Shown: piece by piece, positions 10,062-19,768 of the stretch
Layout: the number at the start of each line of letters is the position of its first letter
Numbering within the stretch: position 1 is the first letter of the stretch
Source of the DNA: Croceibacter atlanticus HTCC2559
Lineage (GTDB): Bacteria > Bacteroidota > Bacteroidia > Flavobacteriales > Flavobacteriaceae
Assembly: GCF_000196315.1 (NCBI RefSeq)
Contig: NC_014230.1
Coordinates: 930,001 to 994,000 of the forward strand
Reading direction: 5' to 3'
DNA: 64,000 nucleotides
The notes under the pieces: generated by a model
Seen by the model: the letters and a program-made list of their open reading frames with translations, nothing else
Databases searched by the model: none
What the model was told of the DNA's origin: nothing
Translations under genes and position numbers: made by a program

Positions 10062-11402
10062 ATGATGAATTGGGAACAACTATTATCTCTTAAGCGTTTT
10101 GGAGATACAAATAAGCGTTTAAGAAAAGAACAAGACGATACACGATTGGGCTTTGAGGTAGATTACGATCGTATTATATTTTCCAGCTCTTTTAGGAGTT
10201 TGCAGGATAAAACTCAAGTTATCCCATTGTCTAAAACAGATTTTGTGCACACAAGATTAACACACAGTTTAGAGGTAAGTGTTGTGGGGCGAAGTTTAGG
10301 ACGAGTTGTTGGTAAGAAGCTTTTAGAAAAACACCCACATCTTTCTGAGACGTATGGGCATCATTTTAATGATTTCGGGGCTATTGTTGCTGCAGCATCT
10401 TTAGCACACGATATTGGAAATCCGCCGTTTGGTCACTCTGGCGAAAAGGCTATAGGAGACTTTTTTAAATCTGGAAAAGGAAATAGATTTAAAGACTCTC
10501 TTACAAACGTTCAATATCAAGACCTTTGTACCTTTGAAGGAAACGCTAACGGATTTAAGCTTTTAACTGAAACAAAAAACGGAGTAACTGGCGGTTTAAG
10601 GTTATCTTACTCAACCTTGGGTGCTTTTATGAAATACCCAAAAGCTTCGTTACCTTATAAACCAACAACTCAAATTCACCATAAAAAATATGGTTACTTC
10701 CAAAGTGAGCAGGAAGTCTTTAATGATGTAGTTAAGGATTTAGGATTAATTTCTGAAACTGTAAAAGATTCAGAAACTTACAAAAGACATCCGTTAACGT
10801 TTTTAGTTGAAGCCGCAGATGATATCTGCTATACAATTATAGACTTTGAAGATGGTATAAATTTAGGTTTAATAGATGAGGAGTTTGCTTTAGAATATCT
10901 AATTAATTTGGTTAAGGATAAGATAGACACAAAAAAATATCATCAACTCGTTACCAAATCTAATAGAGTAAGTTATTTAAGAGCATTAGCTATTGGAGTG
11001 CTTATTGAAGAGGCAGCTTCAATTTTTATTGCAAATGAAGAAGCTATACTTAAAGGTGACTTTAGTTCTGCATTATTAGATAAGTCACAGTACACGGCAC
11101 AAATAGATGATATTATAAAAATTAGCATTAACAATGTATATCAATCTCAAGACGTCTTAGAGAAGGAGATATTGGGCTACCAAGTAATCGGAACATTATT
11201 GGAAGTTTATACAGATGCCGTGTTTAGTAAGAAAAACAACACAAATACAAATTTTAATTCATTGATTTTGAAAGGTTTTCTTAAAGAATTCGACTTAAAT
11301 CAAGATGATTATTCTATTTTAATTGAAATTTCTTCACTTGTAGCCTCTTATTCAGACAGTGAAGCCCTTAGAATTTACCAGAAAATTAAGGGCATGTTAT
11401 AG
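10062..11402 (+). CDS. dgt: deoxyguanosinetriphosphate triphosphohydrolase
   Basis: 446 aa HD-domain dNTPase, which hydrolyses dGTP to deoxyguanosine and triphosphate. Metal-binding residues of the HD superfamily are present: His68 in TRLTHSLEV, His116-Asp117 in LAHDIGNPPFGHSGE, and a distal Asp in EAADDICYTI. The N-terminal WEQLLSLKRFG and the FRSLQDKTQV segment are also typical of Dgt. There are two adjacent ATG codons (10062 and 10065); either may be used. It is separated from neighbours by 72 bp upstream and 100 bp downstream, so it is likely a single-gene unit. Confidence 0.93.
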   Translation: MMNWEQLLSLKRFGDTNKRLRKEQDDTRLGFEVDYDRIIFSSSFRSLQDKTQVIPLSKTDFVHTRLTHSLEVSVVGRSLGRVVGKKLLEKHPHLSETYGHHFNDFGAIVAAASLAHDIGNPPFGHSGEKAIGDFFKSGKGNRFKDSLTNVQYQDLCTFEGNANGFKLLTETKNGVTGGLRLSYSTLGAFMKYPKASLPYKPTTQIHHKKYGYFQSEQEVFNDVVKDLGLISETVKDSETYKRHPLTFLVEAADDICYTIIDFEDGINLGLIDEEFALEYLINLVKDKIDTKKYHQLVTKSNRVSYLRALAIGVLIEEAASIFIANEEAILKGDFSSALLDKSQYTAQIDDIIKISINNVYQSQDVLEKEILGYQVIGTLLEVYTDAVFSKKNNTNTNFNSLILKGFLKEFDLNQDDYSILIEISSLVASYSDSEALRIYQKIKGML

Positions 11403-11502
11403 ATATCGAATAATCTAAATATTAGTTATTTAGTTAATTATTTATTAAGAAAAAATTACTATTTTCGACAACTCGCTATTTTTTAAGTTTAAAACACCCA
11501 AT

Positions 11503-14166
11503 ATGAAATTGAAACTACTATTATTTTTATGCTGTTTAAGCTTTGTAGGCTTAAATGCACAAACCACAGAAACACTTATTCAAAACTATCTAGAAAGAAC
11601 ACATGAATCTTTAGGGGTCACTCTAGAAGACGTTCAAAACATTAAGATTGTTTCTGATTATGAAACACAGAAAACAGGTTTACAACACGTTGTTGTACAA
11701 CAAACCGTAAATGAAATTCCTGTTTTTAATGCTTTTGCAACAGTAACTATTAAAGACAGCTCTGTAATTTTTGTTGGTAATAGTCTTATTGCAAATATTA
11801 ACTCATTAACAAATACTAGTGCTCCTAGTTTTAATACAGAGGCTTCAATTTCTAAAGCTGCACAAGGTTTAGAAATCAATGTACCTTCTGGCTTAGAAAT
11901 AATAGGTAGTATAGATGGTGGCGTACTTTTTAATTCAGGAAGTATTTCTCAAGAAGACATCCCTGTAAAACTAGTATACCAACCAACAGCTAATAATGAT
12001 CTTAGGTTAGCTTATGAGGTAACAATCTTAACTGTTAAAGGCGACCACTGGTGGAACGTAAGAGTAGACGCTCAAACAGGAGAAGTTATTTCTAAGAATG
12101 ATTGGATTGTGTCTTGTAATTTTGAAAGTGATGCAAAAACATCAGACGCGCCAATTTCTCATAAGGCTCACAATCACACAAATGCATTTGGTTATGCTGA
12201 AAACACAATGATGGTAGATGGTTCTCAATATGAGGTGTTTCCGTTGTTAATAGAATCTCCTAACCACGGTGCTTCTCAAATAGTATCTGAACCTGCTGCT
12301 GCTAATGCTTCTCCTTTTGGATGGCATGACATTAATGGTGTTGCTGGTCCAGAATATACTATTACAAGAGGAAACAATGTTTGGGCACAAGATGATAAAG
12401 ATGCAGATGATGCTCCAAACGGATATTCTCCAGACGGTGGTGCAACTTTAGATTTTTCTGGTTACAATACGAACACAGACCTTAACCCTTTAGCTACTAC
12501 AGATTTTGCAATAACAAACCTTTTCTTTTGGAATAACTTAATGCATGACATTTGGTACCAATACGGTTTTGATGAAGCGAGTGGTAACTTCCAAGAAAAT
12601 AATTATGGTAATGGAGGTTCAGGATCAGATTATGTAAATGCAGATGCACAAGATGGCTTTTCATTAAACAATGCAAACTTTGGAACACCACCAGATGGCG
12701 GAAACCCAAGAATGCAAATGTTTTTATGGTCTGCAACTGGCCCAGTTGGAGCACCTTTAACAATAAACAATCCAAGTAGTATTGCTGGAGCTTACGAAGC
12801 TACAGAGCCATTATATTTTGGTTCTGGTTTATCAGATACTCCAATAATTTCAGATATCGTATTTACTACAGATATGACATCAACTGAAACAGATAATTTT
12901 GGTAATCCATTAGAAACATCTAACACAGATGCAAATGACGGTTGTGGAGTAATAACAAATGTTGCTGAGGTTAATGGTAATATTGCTATTATTAGAAGAG
13001 GAACTTGTCCTTTTGTATCTAAGGTTAAAAACGCTCAAGATGCTGGAGCAATTGCTGTTATTATAGTTAATAACGTTGCAAATGATCCTTTAGTTAACAT
13101 GGCTGGTACAGATAATACTATTAACATTCCTTCTGTATTTATCTCTAAAGAAAATGGAGATCCAATATTTACACAGTTGCAAACATCTAATGCAGTTGAT
13201 GGTCAATTATTATCGCAACCATCTCAACGTATAGATGGAGATTTTGACAATGGTGTTGTAGCACACGAGTACGGTCACGGAATTTCTAACAGATTAACTG
13301 GTGGTCCAAGTGCAGCATCTTGTTTAGGTAACCCAGAACAAATGGGTGAAGGTTGGAGTGATTTCTTCGGTCTTATGTTAACACTTAAGCCTGGAGATCA
13401 ACCAGAAGATATTAGAGGTATTGGTACATATGTAACAGGACAGGAAATAGATGGTGTTGGTATTAGAAATGCACCTTATTCTACAAGCTTTGCTATAAAC
13501 GACTTTACTTATGCAGATACAAATAATGAAGCTCAAGTTTCTGTGCCACACGGTGTAGGTTTCGTATGGGCAACAATGCTTTGGGATATGACTTGGGCAT
13601 TAATCGATGAGTATGGTTATGATGCAGACCTGTATAATGGTACTGGTGGTAACAATATTGCGATGCAATTAGTTATAGATGGTCTTAAGATGCAATCTTG
13701 TAATCCTGGATTTATAGATGGTAGAGATGCAATATTAGCTGCAGATATGGCTGTAAATGGAGGTGCAAACCAATGTTTAATTTATACTGCATTTGCACAA
13801 AGAGGTTTAGGATTTAGTGCAGAACAGGGAAGTAACTTTAGTAGAACAGACCAAGTTGAAGCATTTGATATGCCTCCTACTAATGTTTTAGATTGTTCTA
13901 ACCTTTCTGTTGCAGAGAATACACTTAGTCAATTTAAAGTATATCCTAATCCAGCAACAAATGTTATAAACATTAGCCTAAACAAAACGTTAGCTAATGA
14001 TGTAAATGTTAGTTTAACAGACCTTCAAGGAAGACAAGTTCTTAAAACTAAAATAGGAACAGCAAGTACAACTTCTATAGATGTATCTTCTATTTCTAAT
14101 GGGGTTTATATTCTTTCTTTAGAGTCTAATAACAAAACATATTCTCAGAAAGTAATTATTGAGTAA
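11503..14166 (+). CDS. secreted M36 (fungalysin) metalloprotease with type IX sorting domain
   Basis: 887 aa. Order of parts: signal peptide (MKLKLLLFLCCLSFVGLNAQ); an FTP/PepSY-like inhibitory propeptide to about residue 190 (ending WWNVRVDAQTGEVISK); the M36 catalytic domain with zinc motif HEYGH at 588-592 and the downstream GEGWSDFF supplying the third ligand; a protease-associated (PA) domain inserted before the zinc motif (NGNIAIIRRGTCPF, AGAIAVIIVNN); and a C-terminal type A sorting domain (FKVYPNPATNVINISLN ... GVYILSLESN). It should be exported by Sec and then by the type IX system as an extracellular protease. A strong terminator follows at 14202. The next gene is a paralogue with the same architecture. 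Confidence 0.93.
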   Translation: MKLKLLLFLCCLSFVGLNAQTTETLIQNYLERTHESLGVTLEDVQNIKIVSDYETQKTGLQHVVVQQTVNEIPVFNAFATVTIKDSSVIFVGNSLIANINSLTNTSAPSFNTEASISKAAQGLEINVPSGLEIIGSIDGGVLFNSGSISQEDIPVKLVYQPTANNDLRLAYEVTILTVKGDHWWNVRVDAQTGEVISKNDWIVSCNFESDAKTSDAPISHKAHNHTNAFGYAENTMMVDGSQYEVFPLLIESPNHGASQIVSEPAAANASPFGWHDINGVAGPEYTITRGNNVWAQDDKDADDAPNGYSPDGGATLDFSGYNTNTDLNPLATTDFAITNLFFWNNLMHDIWYQYGFDEASGNFQENNYGNGGSGSDYVNADAQDGFSLNNANFGTPPDGGNPRMQMFLWSATGPVGAPLTINNPSSIAGAYEATEPLYFGSGLSDTPIISDIVFTTDMTSTETDNFGNPLETSNTDANDGCGVITNVAEVNGNIAIIRRGTCPFVSKVKNAQDAGAIAVIIVNNVANDPLVNMAGTDNTINIPSVFISKENGDPIFTQLQTSNAVDGQLLSQPSQRIDGDFDNGVVAHEYGHGISNRLTGGPSAASCLGNPEQMGEGWSDFFGLMLTLKPGDQPEDIRGIGTYVTGQEIDGVGIRNAPYSTSFAINDFTYADTNNEAQVSVPHGVGFVWATMLWDMTWALIDEYGYDADLYNGTGGNNIAMQLVIDGLKMQSCNPGFIDGRDAILAADMAVNGGANQCLIYTAFAQRGLGFSAEQGSNFSRTDQVEAFDMPPTNVLDCSNLSVAENTLSQFKVYPNPATNVINISLNKTLANDVNVSLTDLQGRQVLKTKIGTASTTSIDVSSISNGVYILSLESNNKTYSQKVIIE

Positions 14167-14201
14167 GCCGTAAAGGTTTAACCAAAATTCATATTCATAT
14201 T

Positions 14202-14238
14202 AAAGCAGAGCTATTTTATAATAGCTCTGCTTTTTTTT
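14202..14238 (+). terminator. intrinsic terminator after the first M36 protease gene
   Basis: A 13-bp perfect stem (AAAGCAGAGCTAT at 14202-14214 against ATAGCTCTGCTTT at 14221-14233) with a 6-nt loop is followed by a T-run. It lies 36 bp after the stop codon, so the two protease genes are transcribed separately. Confidence 0.9.
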
Positions 14239-14535
14239 ATTAATACTACAAGTATTTTAAGGTGACGTTACTAATAGTTTGTTGTTGAGCTAGTCTAGGT
14301 GTTTATTGCCTAACAAAAGACAGCTATGGTAGAGAATTGCGAAATTCTGTGTAGGACTTAAAAGGTTGAAATGCAAAAATTATAGCTAAAATTACATTGT
14401 TGATTTTCATAAAGTTAAAGTAGTAACAAAAGAATAAGGATAAATTAAACTTTACGACTCATTTATTATGTTCGCTATCTAATATCATGCAATTTGTCAT
14501 GATTTAGAAACTATTTTACTTAAAAAATACATAAT
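14239..14535. other. intergenic region between the two M36 protease genes
   Basis: The whole gap between the genes is 369 bp, of which the first part is the terminator at 14202-14238. The remaining 297 bp are AT-rich. I see no open frame of note, no tRNA and no convincing RNA fold. It must contain the promoter of the second protease gene, but no clean TTG-N19/20-TAnnTTTG pair stands out. Confidence 0.5.
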
Positions 14536-17343
14536 ATGAAAAACAAGTACACATCAAGTTTTATGGTGCTTTTTTTAGCCTTAGTATCCTTTATAGGTAC
14601 TGCTCAGGATAATCAAAGTATCATTAGCTCTTATTTAGCTAAAAATGCTCCTTCACTAGGATTAAATTCGTCAGATGTTTCAGAATTTACAATTACTAGT
14701 GCAACAACTCTTTCAAACAAAGAAGTAAAAGTTGTTTACTTATTACAACGTATAAATAATGTAAATGTTTCTGGTGCTAGTGCAACAGTTGTTATTAAAA
14801 ATGGCGAAGTGCTTAGCTTTAAGCACGGTTTTGTTTCAGACCTATCAGCAAAAACAGATATTTCTTCAGCAAGCCTTTCTCCGGTACAAGCAGTAAATTC
14901 TGCTGCAAATCATTTAGGCCTTCAAGGTGAATCAAATGTAATGGTAACAGACTATAAATCTCGTGAAGATTTATTAATAGAAAATGCTACAGATACTAAC
15001 TATGAAGCACCACTTTATTACGAAATTTCAGATAATGACAGGTATATACTAACCTATGAGGTTATAGTAAAAGATCCTAAAGGTGCTTGGTGGAATGCAA
15101 AGGTAAACGCGAGCAATGGTCAACTTTTAAATAAAGTGAATATGACTATTACTTGTAATTTCGACCTTCCTTACGAAACAGATGCTGTAATAAACAACCA
15201 TAAATCTCATTCTCATACAGTAGAGAAAAATGGACAATCTAATTTGGTAGATTCTTACTCTAAGATTTCACCATTTAGTGCTTCTGCTTCATCTGCATTA
15301 GTTTCAGACGGTGCAATTTATAATGCCTATCCACTACGTGTAGAGTCTCCATTACATGGTGATCGCGTAATATTAAATGACCCTTCAGCTGTAACCCCAG
15401 ATTTAGATGGTTTAGTGCCTTCTCCTTTTGGATGGCATGATGTTGATGGTATGGCAGGTGCAGAATTTACAACTACACAAGGAAACAACGTTTCAGCTTA
15501 CTTAGATACAATGGATAATGATGCGCCTACTGGCCCAGAAGTATTTGTAGATGGTGGAGCAAACTTATTATTTGATGATGAAATTGATTTTAGTTTAGAA
15601 CCGTCAGAATACAGACCTGCTGTTATTACAAACTTATTTGTGTGGAACAACTATATGCATGATGTTTGGTACAACTACGGTTTTGATGAAACTAGCGGAA
15701 ATTTTCAAGAAGCTAATTACGGACGTTTTGTAGATGATGGTAGTTTGTTTGGACCAGATGGTGATTCAGTTAATGCTGAAGCACAAGATGGTAGTGAACT
15801 TGCAGCGCCAACACTTAACAATGCAAACATGGCAACCTCTATGGATGGTTCTAATCCTAGAATGCAAATGTTTTTATGGGGAGCGGCACCATTTGGCGAT
15901 TTCTTAGAAGTAATTTCTCCATCAGATGTAGAAGGTTCTTATTTCGCATCTCGTTTTCCTTTTGTTGATATTCCAAGAATAGAAGATGGTGAGGACCAGA
16001 TTAGAGCTAATATTATTGTAGTAGAAGATGATGGTACACCTTATTTAGGAGATGATGGTGGTACACCAGGCCTTAGTACAGAGTCTAATGATGGTTGTAC
16101 TGCATACTTAAATGCTGCAGATATTGAAGGGAATATTGCAATTGTTAGAAGAGGAGTTTGTGCATTTGCTACAAAGATTAGACGCGCTCAAAATGCTGGA
16201 GCTATTGCGTGTATTATTGTAAATAATGTTGAAGGTGAAGGTCCTGTTAACGGTGGTGGTACACCAGATGAGCCTATCACTATTCCTGCAATTTCAGTGG
16301 GACAAGTTCAAGGAGATGCTATTATTGCTATTGTAGATGGCGGTGGTACTGTAGACGGTCGTGTTATAGATAGAGGACCATTATCTGCAACAGTTATGAA
16401 AGATGGTGATGTAGATCAAGGTATTATAGCTCACGAATATGGTCATGGTATTTCTACTCGTTTAGTTGGAGGTAGAGATCAATCATTATGTCTTTTAAGC
16501 TTAGTTGTAGAAGAGCAAATGGGTGAAGGTTGGAGTGACTGGTTTGCGTTGGTTATGACACAAGAATTAGATGATACAGCAGTACAGCCAAGAGGTATTG
16601 GTACTTATGTTTTAGGACAAGATCAATTAGGTTCTGGAATTAGGCCGGCACGTTACTCTACAGATTTTGCTGTAAATGACTATACATATGGAGACCTTCC
16701 AAACGATGAAATTACAGTACCGCACGGTGTTGGTTTTGTTTGGTCTACAATTCTTTGGGATATGTATTGGGCATTTATAGACGAGTATGGTTTTGATGCA
16801 GATATCTATAATGGTACTGGTGGTAACAATATGGCTATGCAATTAGTAATAGATGGTCTTAAATTACTGCCTTGTGCACAACCAGGTTTCGTTACAGGCA
16901 GAGATGCTATTTTAGAGGCAGATGACTTGTTATATGATGGTGCAAACGAATGTTTAATTAGAAAAGCATTTGCAGATCGTGGTGTTGGTGCATTAGCAAT
17001 ACAAGGACTAGCAAATAGTAGAATGGATCAAATTGAAGACTTTACAATAAGTGATCCGCTAGGAACAGATTGTGATGCGGTATTAGCTACTAATGATGTT
17101 GATACTACAATTTTTGCAATATACCCTAATCCTTCTAACGGAAACATAAATATTAATTCAAACAAAAATAATGGCTTAGCAAAAGTTGAGATGTTTGATA
17201 TTAATGGTCGTAGAGTTTTAAGTACTCAGATAGACCTTACAAATACAGGTAATGTTAATGCTACGCAATTAACAACTGGTATTTATGTAATTAAAGTTAG
17301 TACAGATACTTCTGTACACACTCAAAAATTAGTAATTAAGTAA
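14536..17343 (+). CDS. secreted M36 (fungalysin) metalloprotease with type IX sorting domain, paralogue
   Basis: 935 aa with the same architecture as the preceding gene: signal peptide (ending FIGTAQD), FTP/PepSY-like propeptide, M36 catalytic domain with HEYGH at 633-637 and GEGWSDWF downstream, an inserted PA domain (GNIAIVRRGVCAF, AGAIACIIVNN), and a C-terminal sorting domain (FAIYPNPSNGNININ ... TGIYVIKVST). Compared with the first copy it has extra residues in the propeptide-catalytic linker and near the PA domain. The two are clearly an old tandem duplication rather than a recent one, because identity is concentrated around the active site. A weak hairpin terminator follows at 17370. 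Confidence 0.93.
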   Translation: MKNKYTSSFMVLFLALVSFIGTAQDNQSIISSYLAKNAPSLGLNSSDVSEFTITSATTLSNKEVKVVYLLQRINNVNVSGASATVVIKNGEVLSFKHGFVSDLSAKTDISSASLSPVQAVNSAANHLGLQGESNVMVTDYKSREDLLIENATDTNYEAPLYYEISDNDRYILTYEVIVKDPKGAWWNAKVNASNGQLLNKVNMTITCNFDLPYETDAVINNHKSHSHTVEKNGQSNLVDSYSKISPFSASASSALVSDGAIYNAYPLRVESPLHGDRVILNDPSAVTPDLDGLVPSPFGWHDVDGMAGAEFTTTQGNNVSAYLDTMDNDAPTGPEVFVDGGANLLFDDEIDFSLEPSEYRPAVITNLFVWNNYMHDVWYNYGFDETSGNFQEANYGRFVDDGSLFGPDGDSVNAEAQDGSELAAPTLNNANMATSMDGSNPRMQMFLWGAAPFGDFLEVISPSDVEGSYFASRFPFVDIPRIEDGEDQIRANIIVVEDDGTPYLGDDGGTPGLSTESNDGCTAYLNAADIEGNIAIVRRGVCAFATKIRRAQNAGAIACIIVNNVEGEGPVNGGGTPDEPITIPAISVGQVQGDAIIAIVDGGGTVDGRVIDRGPLSATVMKDGDVDQGIIAHEYGHGISTRLVGGRDQSLCLLSLVVEEQMGEGWSDWFALVMTQELDDTAVQPRGIGTYVLGQDQLGSGIRPARYSTDFAVNDYTYGDLPNDEITVPHGVGFVWSTILWDMYWAFIDEYGFDADIYNGTGGNNMAMQLVIDGLKLLPCAQPGFVTGRDAILEADDLLYDGANECLIRKAFADRGVGALAIQGLANSRMDQIEDFTISDPLGTDCDAVLATNDVDTTIFAIYPNPSNGNININSNKNNGLAKVEMFDINGRRVLSTQIDLTNTGNVNATQLTTGIYVIKVSTDTSVHTQKLVIK

Positions 17344-17369
17344 GTAGTTTGATAGTTTAGTTCTAAAAC

Positions 17370-17397
17370 GGGAAAGTGTAATGCTTTCCTCTTTTTG
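17370..17397 (+). terminator. probable terminator between the second M36 gene and dxs
   Basis: GGAAAG (17371-17376) pairs with CTTTCC (384-389 of the same kilobase) across a 7-nt loop and is followed by TCTTTTTG. It sits between two convergent stop codons 57 bp apart. The stem is short, so efficiency is uncertain. Confidence 0.55.
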
Positions 17398-17400
17398 TAT

Positions 17401-19176
17401 TTATAAAAGTGAAAGTAAGCAGTCTTTAATTTTACTAGAAGATAACTCACAACGATCATATAGCTCTTCAATTTTACCATGATGTATAAAACTATCTGGC
17501 ACTCCAAGAATTTTAATAGTGGCTTTATAAGAATGCATATTTGCAAACTCTAGTATTGCAGAACCAAAACCACCAGAAATGGTACCATCTTCGATAGTTA
17601 TTATAGTATTGTAATTTTTAAAGATGTTATGTAGCAACTGCTCATCTAACGGCTTTACAAATCGCAAATCATAATGACCAATTGCAGCCATATGTTCATC
17701 TTTTAAATTAGAAATAGCTTCGGTAACTTGAGAGGCAATAGCACCAATTGAAAGTATGGCTATAGTGTTACCTCTTTTAAGCTCTACACCTTTACCTATT
17801 TGTAATTTTTTAAAATCTGTTTTCCAATTAAGAATATTTCCTCTTCCTCTAGGATATCTAATAGCAATTGGTAAGCTTAGCCCTAATGATGCAGTATATA
17901 ATATTTGCCTAAGTTCAATTTCGTTTCTAGGAGCAAATATTATTAGGTTAGGTATAGCTCTTAAGTACGCCAAATCAAAAACACCATGATGTGTAGCACC
18001 ATCTTCACCAACTAGACCAGATCTATCTAAACAAAATACAACTGGTAGTTTTTGTAAAGCAACGTCGTGTATAACTTGGTCATAAGCTCTTTGTAAAAAT
18101 GTTGAATATATATTACAAAAGACAGTAAAACCTTGAGTTGCCATACCAGCAGAAAGGGTTACAGCGTGTTGTTCTGCAATCCCAACATCAAAAGCCCGAT
18201 CTGGAAAAGCTTTCATCATATTTTTTAAGGAACTGCCGGTTGGCATTGCTGGTGTTATCCCTATTAATTTTTTGTTTTTCTTTGCCAACTCAACTAATGT
18301 GAGACCAAAAACATCTTGGAATTTAGGTGGTAAAATAGCGTCGTCTTTAGGTAGCAAATCTCCAGTAAGCTTATCAAATTTTCCAGGTGCGTGATACTTA
18401 ACTTGGTTTTCTTCAGCTTGCCTTAAGCCTTTACCTTTGGTAGTAATAACGTGTAAAAACTTTGGCCCTTTTTTATTTTTTAAAATTTCAAAAGCATTTA
18501 ATAATGCATTAATATCATGACCATCAATAGGACCGTGATAATTAAAGTTTAAAGCTTCAATAATATTGTCTTGTTTTGGCTTTTGACCAACTTTTGCTCG
18601 TGTTAAATAGTTTTTTAATGCGCCAACACTAGGGTCAATTCCAATAGCATTATCATTTAAGATAACGAGTAAATTTGCGTCTGTTACGCCTGCGTGATTT
18701 AAGCCTTCAAATGCCATCCCACTTGCAATTGATGCATCTCCTATAACAGCAATATGTTGCTTTTTAAAATCACCGTTTAAGTTAGAAGCTATTGCCATTC
18801 CCAAAGCAGCAGAAATTGAAGTTGAACTGTGACCTACACCAAATGTGTCGTAAGAACTTTCACTACGCTTAGGAAACCCACTAATACCATCTATTTGTCT
18901 ATTAGTGTGAAATACATTTTTTCTGCCAGTAAGTATTTTATGACCATAAGCTTGGTGGCCAACATCCCAAACAAGTAAATCTTTTGGGGTGTTAAATGAA
19001 TAATGTAATGCAATTGTAAGCTCTACAACACCAAGGCTAGCTCCTAAATGCCCTTCTTTGGTGGCTATAATTTCTATTATAAATTCACGTAACTCCTTAG
19101 CTACTTGTGGTAACTCATTAGGCTGAAGTTTACGAAGATCTTCAGGTAAATTTATGGTGTTTAAAAACTTAGACAT
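17401..19176 (-). CDS. dxs: 1-deoxy-D-xylulose-5-phosphate synthase
   Basis: 591 aa thiamine-diphosphate enzyme that joins pyruvate and glyceraldehyde 3-phosphate to make DXP, the first step of the MEP isoprenoid route and a precursor of thiamine and pyridoxal phosphate. The ATG at 19176 (MSKFLNTINLPEDL) is chosen over an in-frame start nine codons upstream. Visible are EGHLGASLGVVEL near residue 45, DVGHQAYGHKILTGR at 71, the GDA(S) diphosphate-magnesium motif at 146-149 with NDN near 174, and AEQHAVTLSAGMA in the pyrimidine domain. The length is slightly below the usual 620-640 residues. The divergent neighbour is tadA. A class II HMG-CoA reductase gene lies 8 kb away, so its isoprenoid role deserves thought. 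Confidence 0.93.
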   Translation of the reverse strand: MSKFLNTINLPEDLRKLQPNELPQVAKELREFIIEIIATKEGHLGASLGVVELTIALHYSFNTPKDLLVWDVGHQAYGHKILTGRKNVFHTNRQIDGISGFPKRSESSYDTFGVGHSSTSISAALGMAIASNLNGDFKKQHIAVIGDASIASGMAFEGLNHAGVTDANLLVILNDNAIGIDPSVGALKNYLTRAKVGQKPKQDNIIEALNFNYHGPIDGHDINALLNAFEILKNKKGPKFLHVITTKGKGLRQAEENQVKYHAPGKFDKLTGDLLPKDDAILPPKFQDVFGLTLVELAKKNKKLIGITPAMPTGSSLKNMMKAFPDRAFDVGIAEQHAVTLSAGMATQGFTVFCNIYSTFLQRAYDQVIHDVALQKLPVVFCLDRSGLVGEDGATHHGVFDLAYLRAIPNLIIFAPRNEIELRQILYTASLGLSLPIAIRYPRGRGNILNWKTDFKKLQIGKGVELKRGNTIAILSIGAIASQVTEAISNLKDEHMAAIGHYDLRFVKPLDEQLLHNIFKNYNTIITIEDGTISGGFGSAILEFANMHSYKATIKILGVPDSFIHHGKIEELYDRCELSSSKIKDCLLSLL

Positions 19177-19249
19177 AGGTGCAAATTTAAGATATATAAA
19201 CACAGTTAAGCAGCGTAGCTGTCCAAATTTAAAATCCTATTTTTGATAT

Positions 19250-19699
19250 ATGTTACAGCCTTTTGATGATACGTATTTTATGAAAAAAGCCCTTCTTGAA
19301 GCAGAAGAGGCTTATGAAAAAGGTGAAATACCTGTTGGCGCAATTGTGGTTGCAAATAATACAATTATAGCAAGAAGCCACAATCTTACAGAGCTTTTAA
19401 ATGATGTAACTGCACATGCCGAAATGCAAGTAATAACATCTGCAGCAAATCATATTGGTGGTAAATACCTTACAGATTGTACTTTGTATGTTACTTTAGA
19501 GCCTTGCCAAATGTGTGCAGGAGCGTTGTATTGGTCACAAATTTCAAAAATTGTGTTTGGCGCAGAAGATACTCAGCGTGGGTACAGAGTTATGGGCACA
19601 AAGTTACACCCAAAAACCAAAGTAGTATCCGGAGTTTTAGCAGAAGATGCATCATTACTTCTCAAGCGTTTTTTTATTGAGCGTAGAAATTTAAATTAG
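19250..19699 (+). CDS. tadA: tRNA-specific adenosine-34 deaminase
   Basis: 149 aa zinc deaminase that converts the wobble adenosine of tRNA-Arg(ACG) to inosine. The catalytic set is complete: HAE at residues 56-58 (His ligand and proton-shuttle Glu) and PCQMC at 85-89 (Cys86, Cys89). The start (MLQPFDDTYFMKKAL) agrees with flavobacterial homologues as I remember them. A TATTTTTG element at 19238-19245 lies just 4 bp upstream of the ATG. A few residues of general cytosine-deaminase families also fit, but the C-terminal FFIERR-type end and size favour TadA. Confidence 0.92.
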   Translation: MLQPFDDTYFMKKALLEAEEAYEKGEIPVGAIVVANNTIIARSHNLTELLNDVTAHAEMQVITSAANHIGGKYLTDCTLYVTLEPCQMCAGALYWSQISKIVFGAEDTQRGYRVMGTKLHPKTKVVSGVLAEDASLLLKRFFIERRNLN

Positions 19700-19768
19700 T
19701 ACAACTCTAATTTTATTAACGTATCTTTAACAACTACAGTTTACGTTTTATAGTAACTATAGTTAATA

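Noticed and set aside
12497-12775. 92-aa antisense frame inside the first M36 protease
   Set aside because: It lies wholly within a well-supported coding region on the other strand and is Leu/His-rich in the way of shadow frames.
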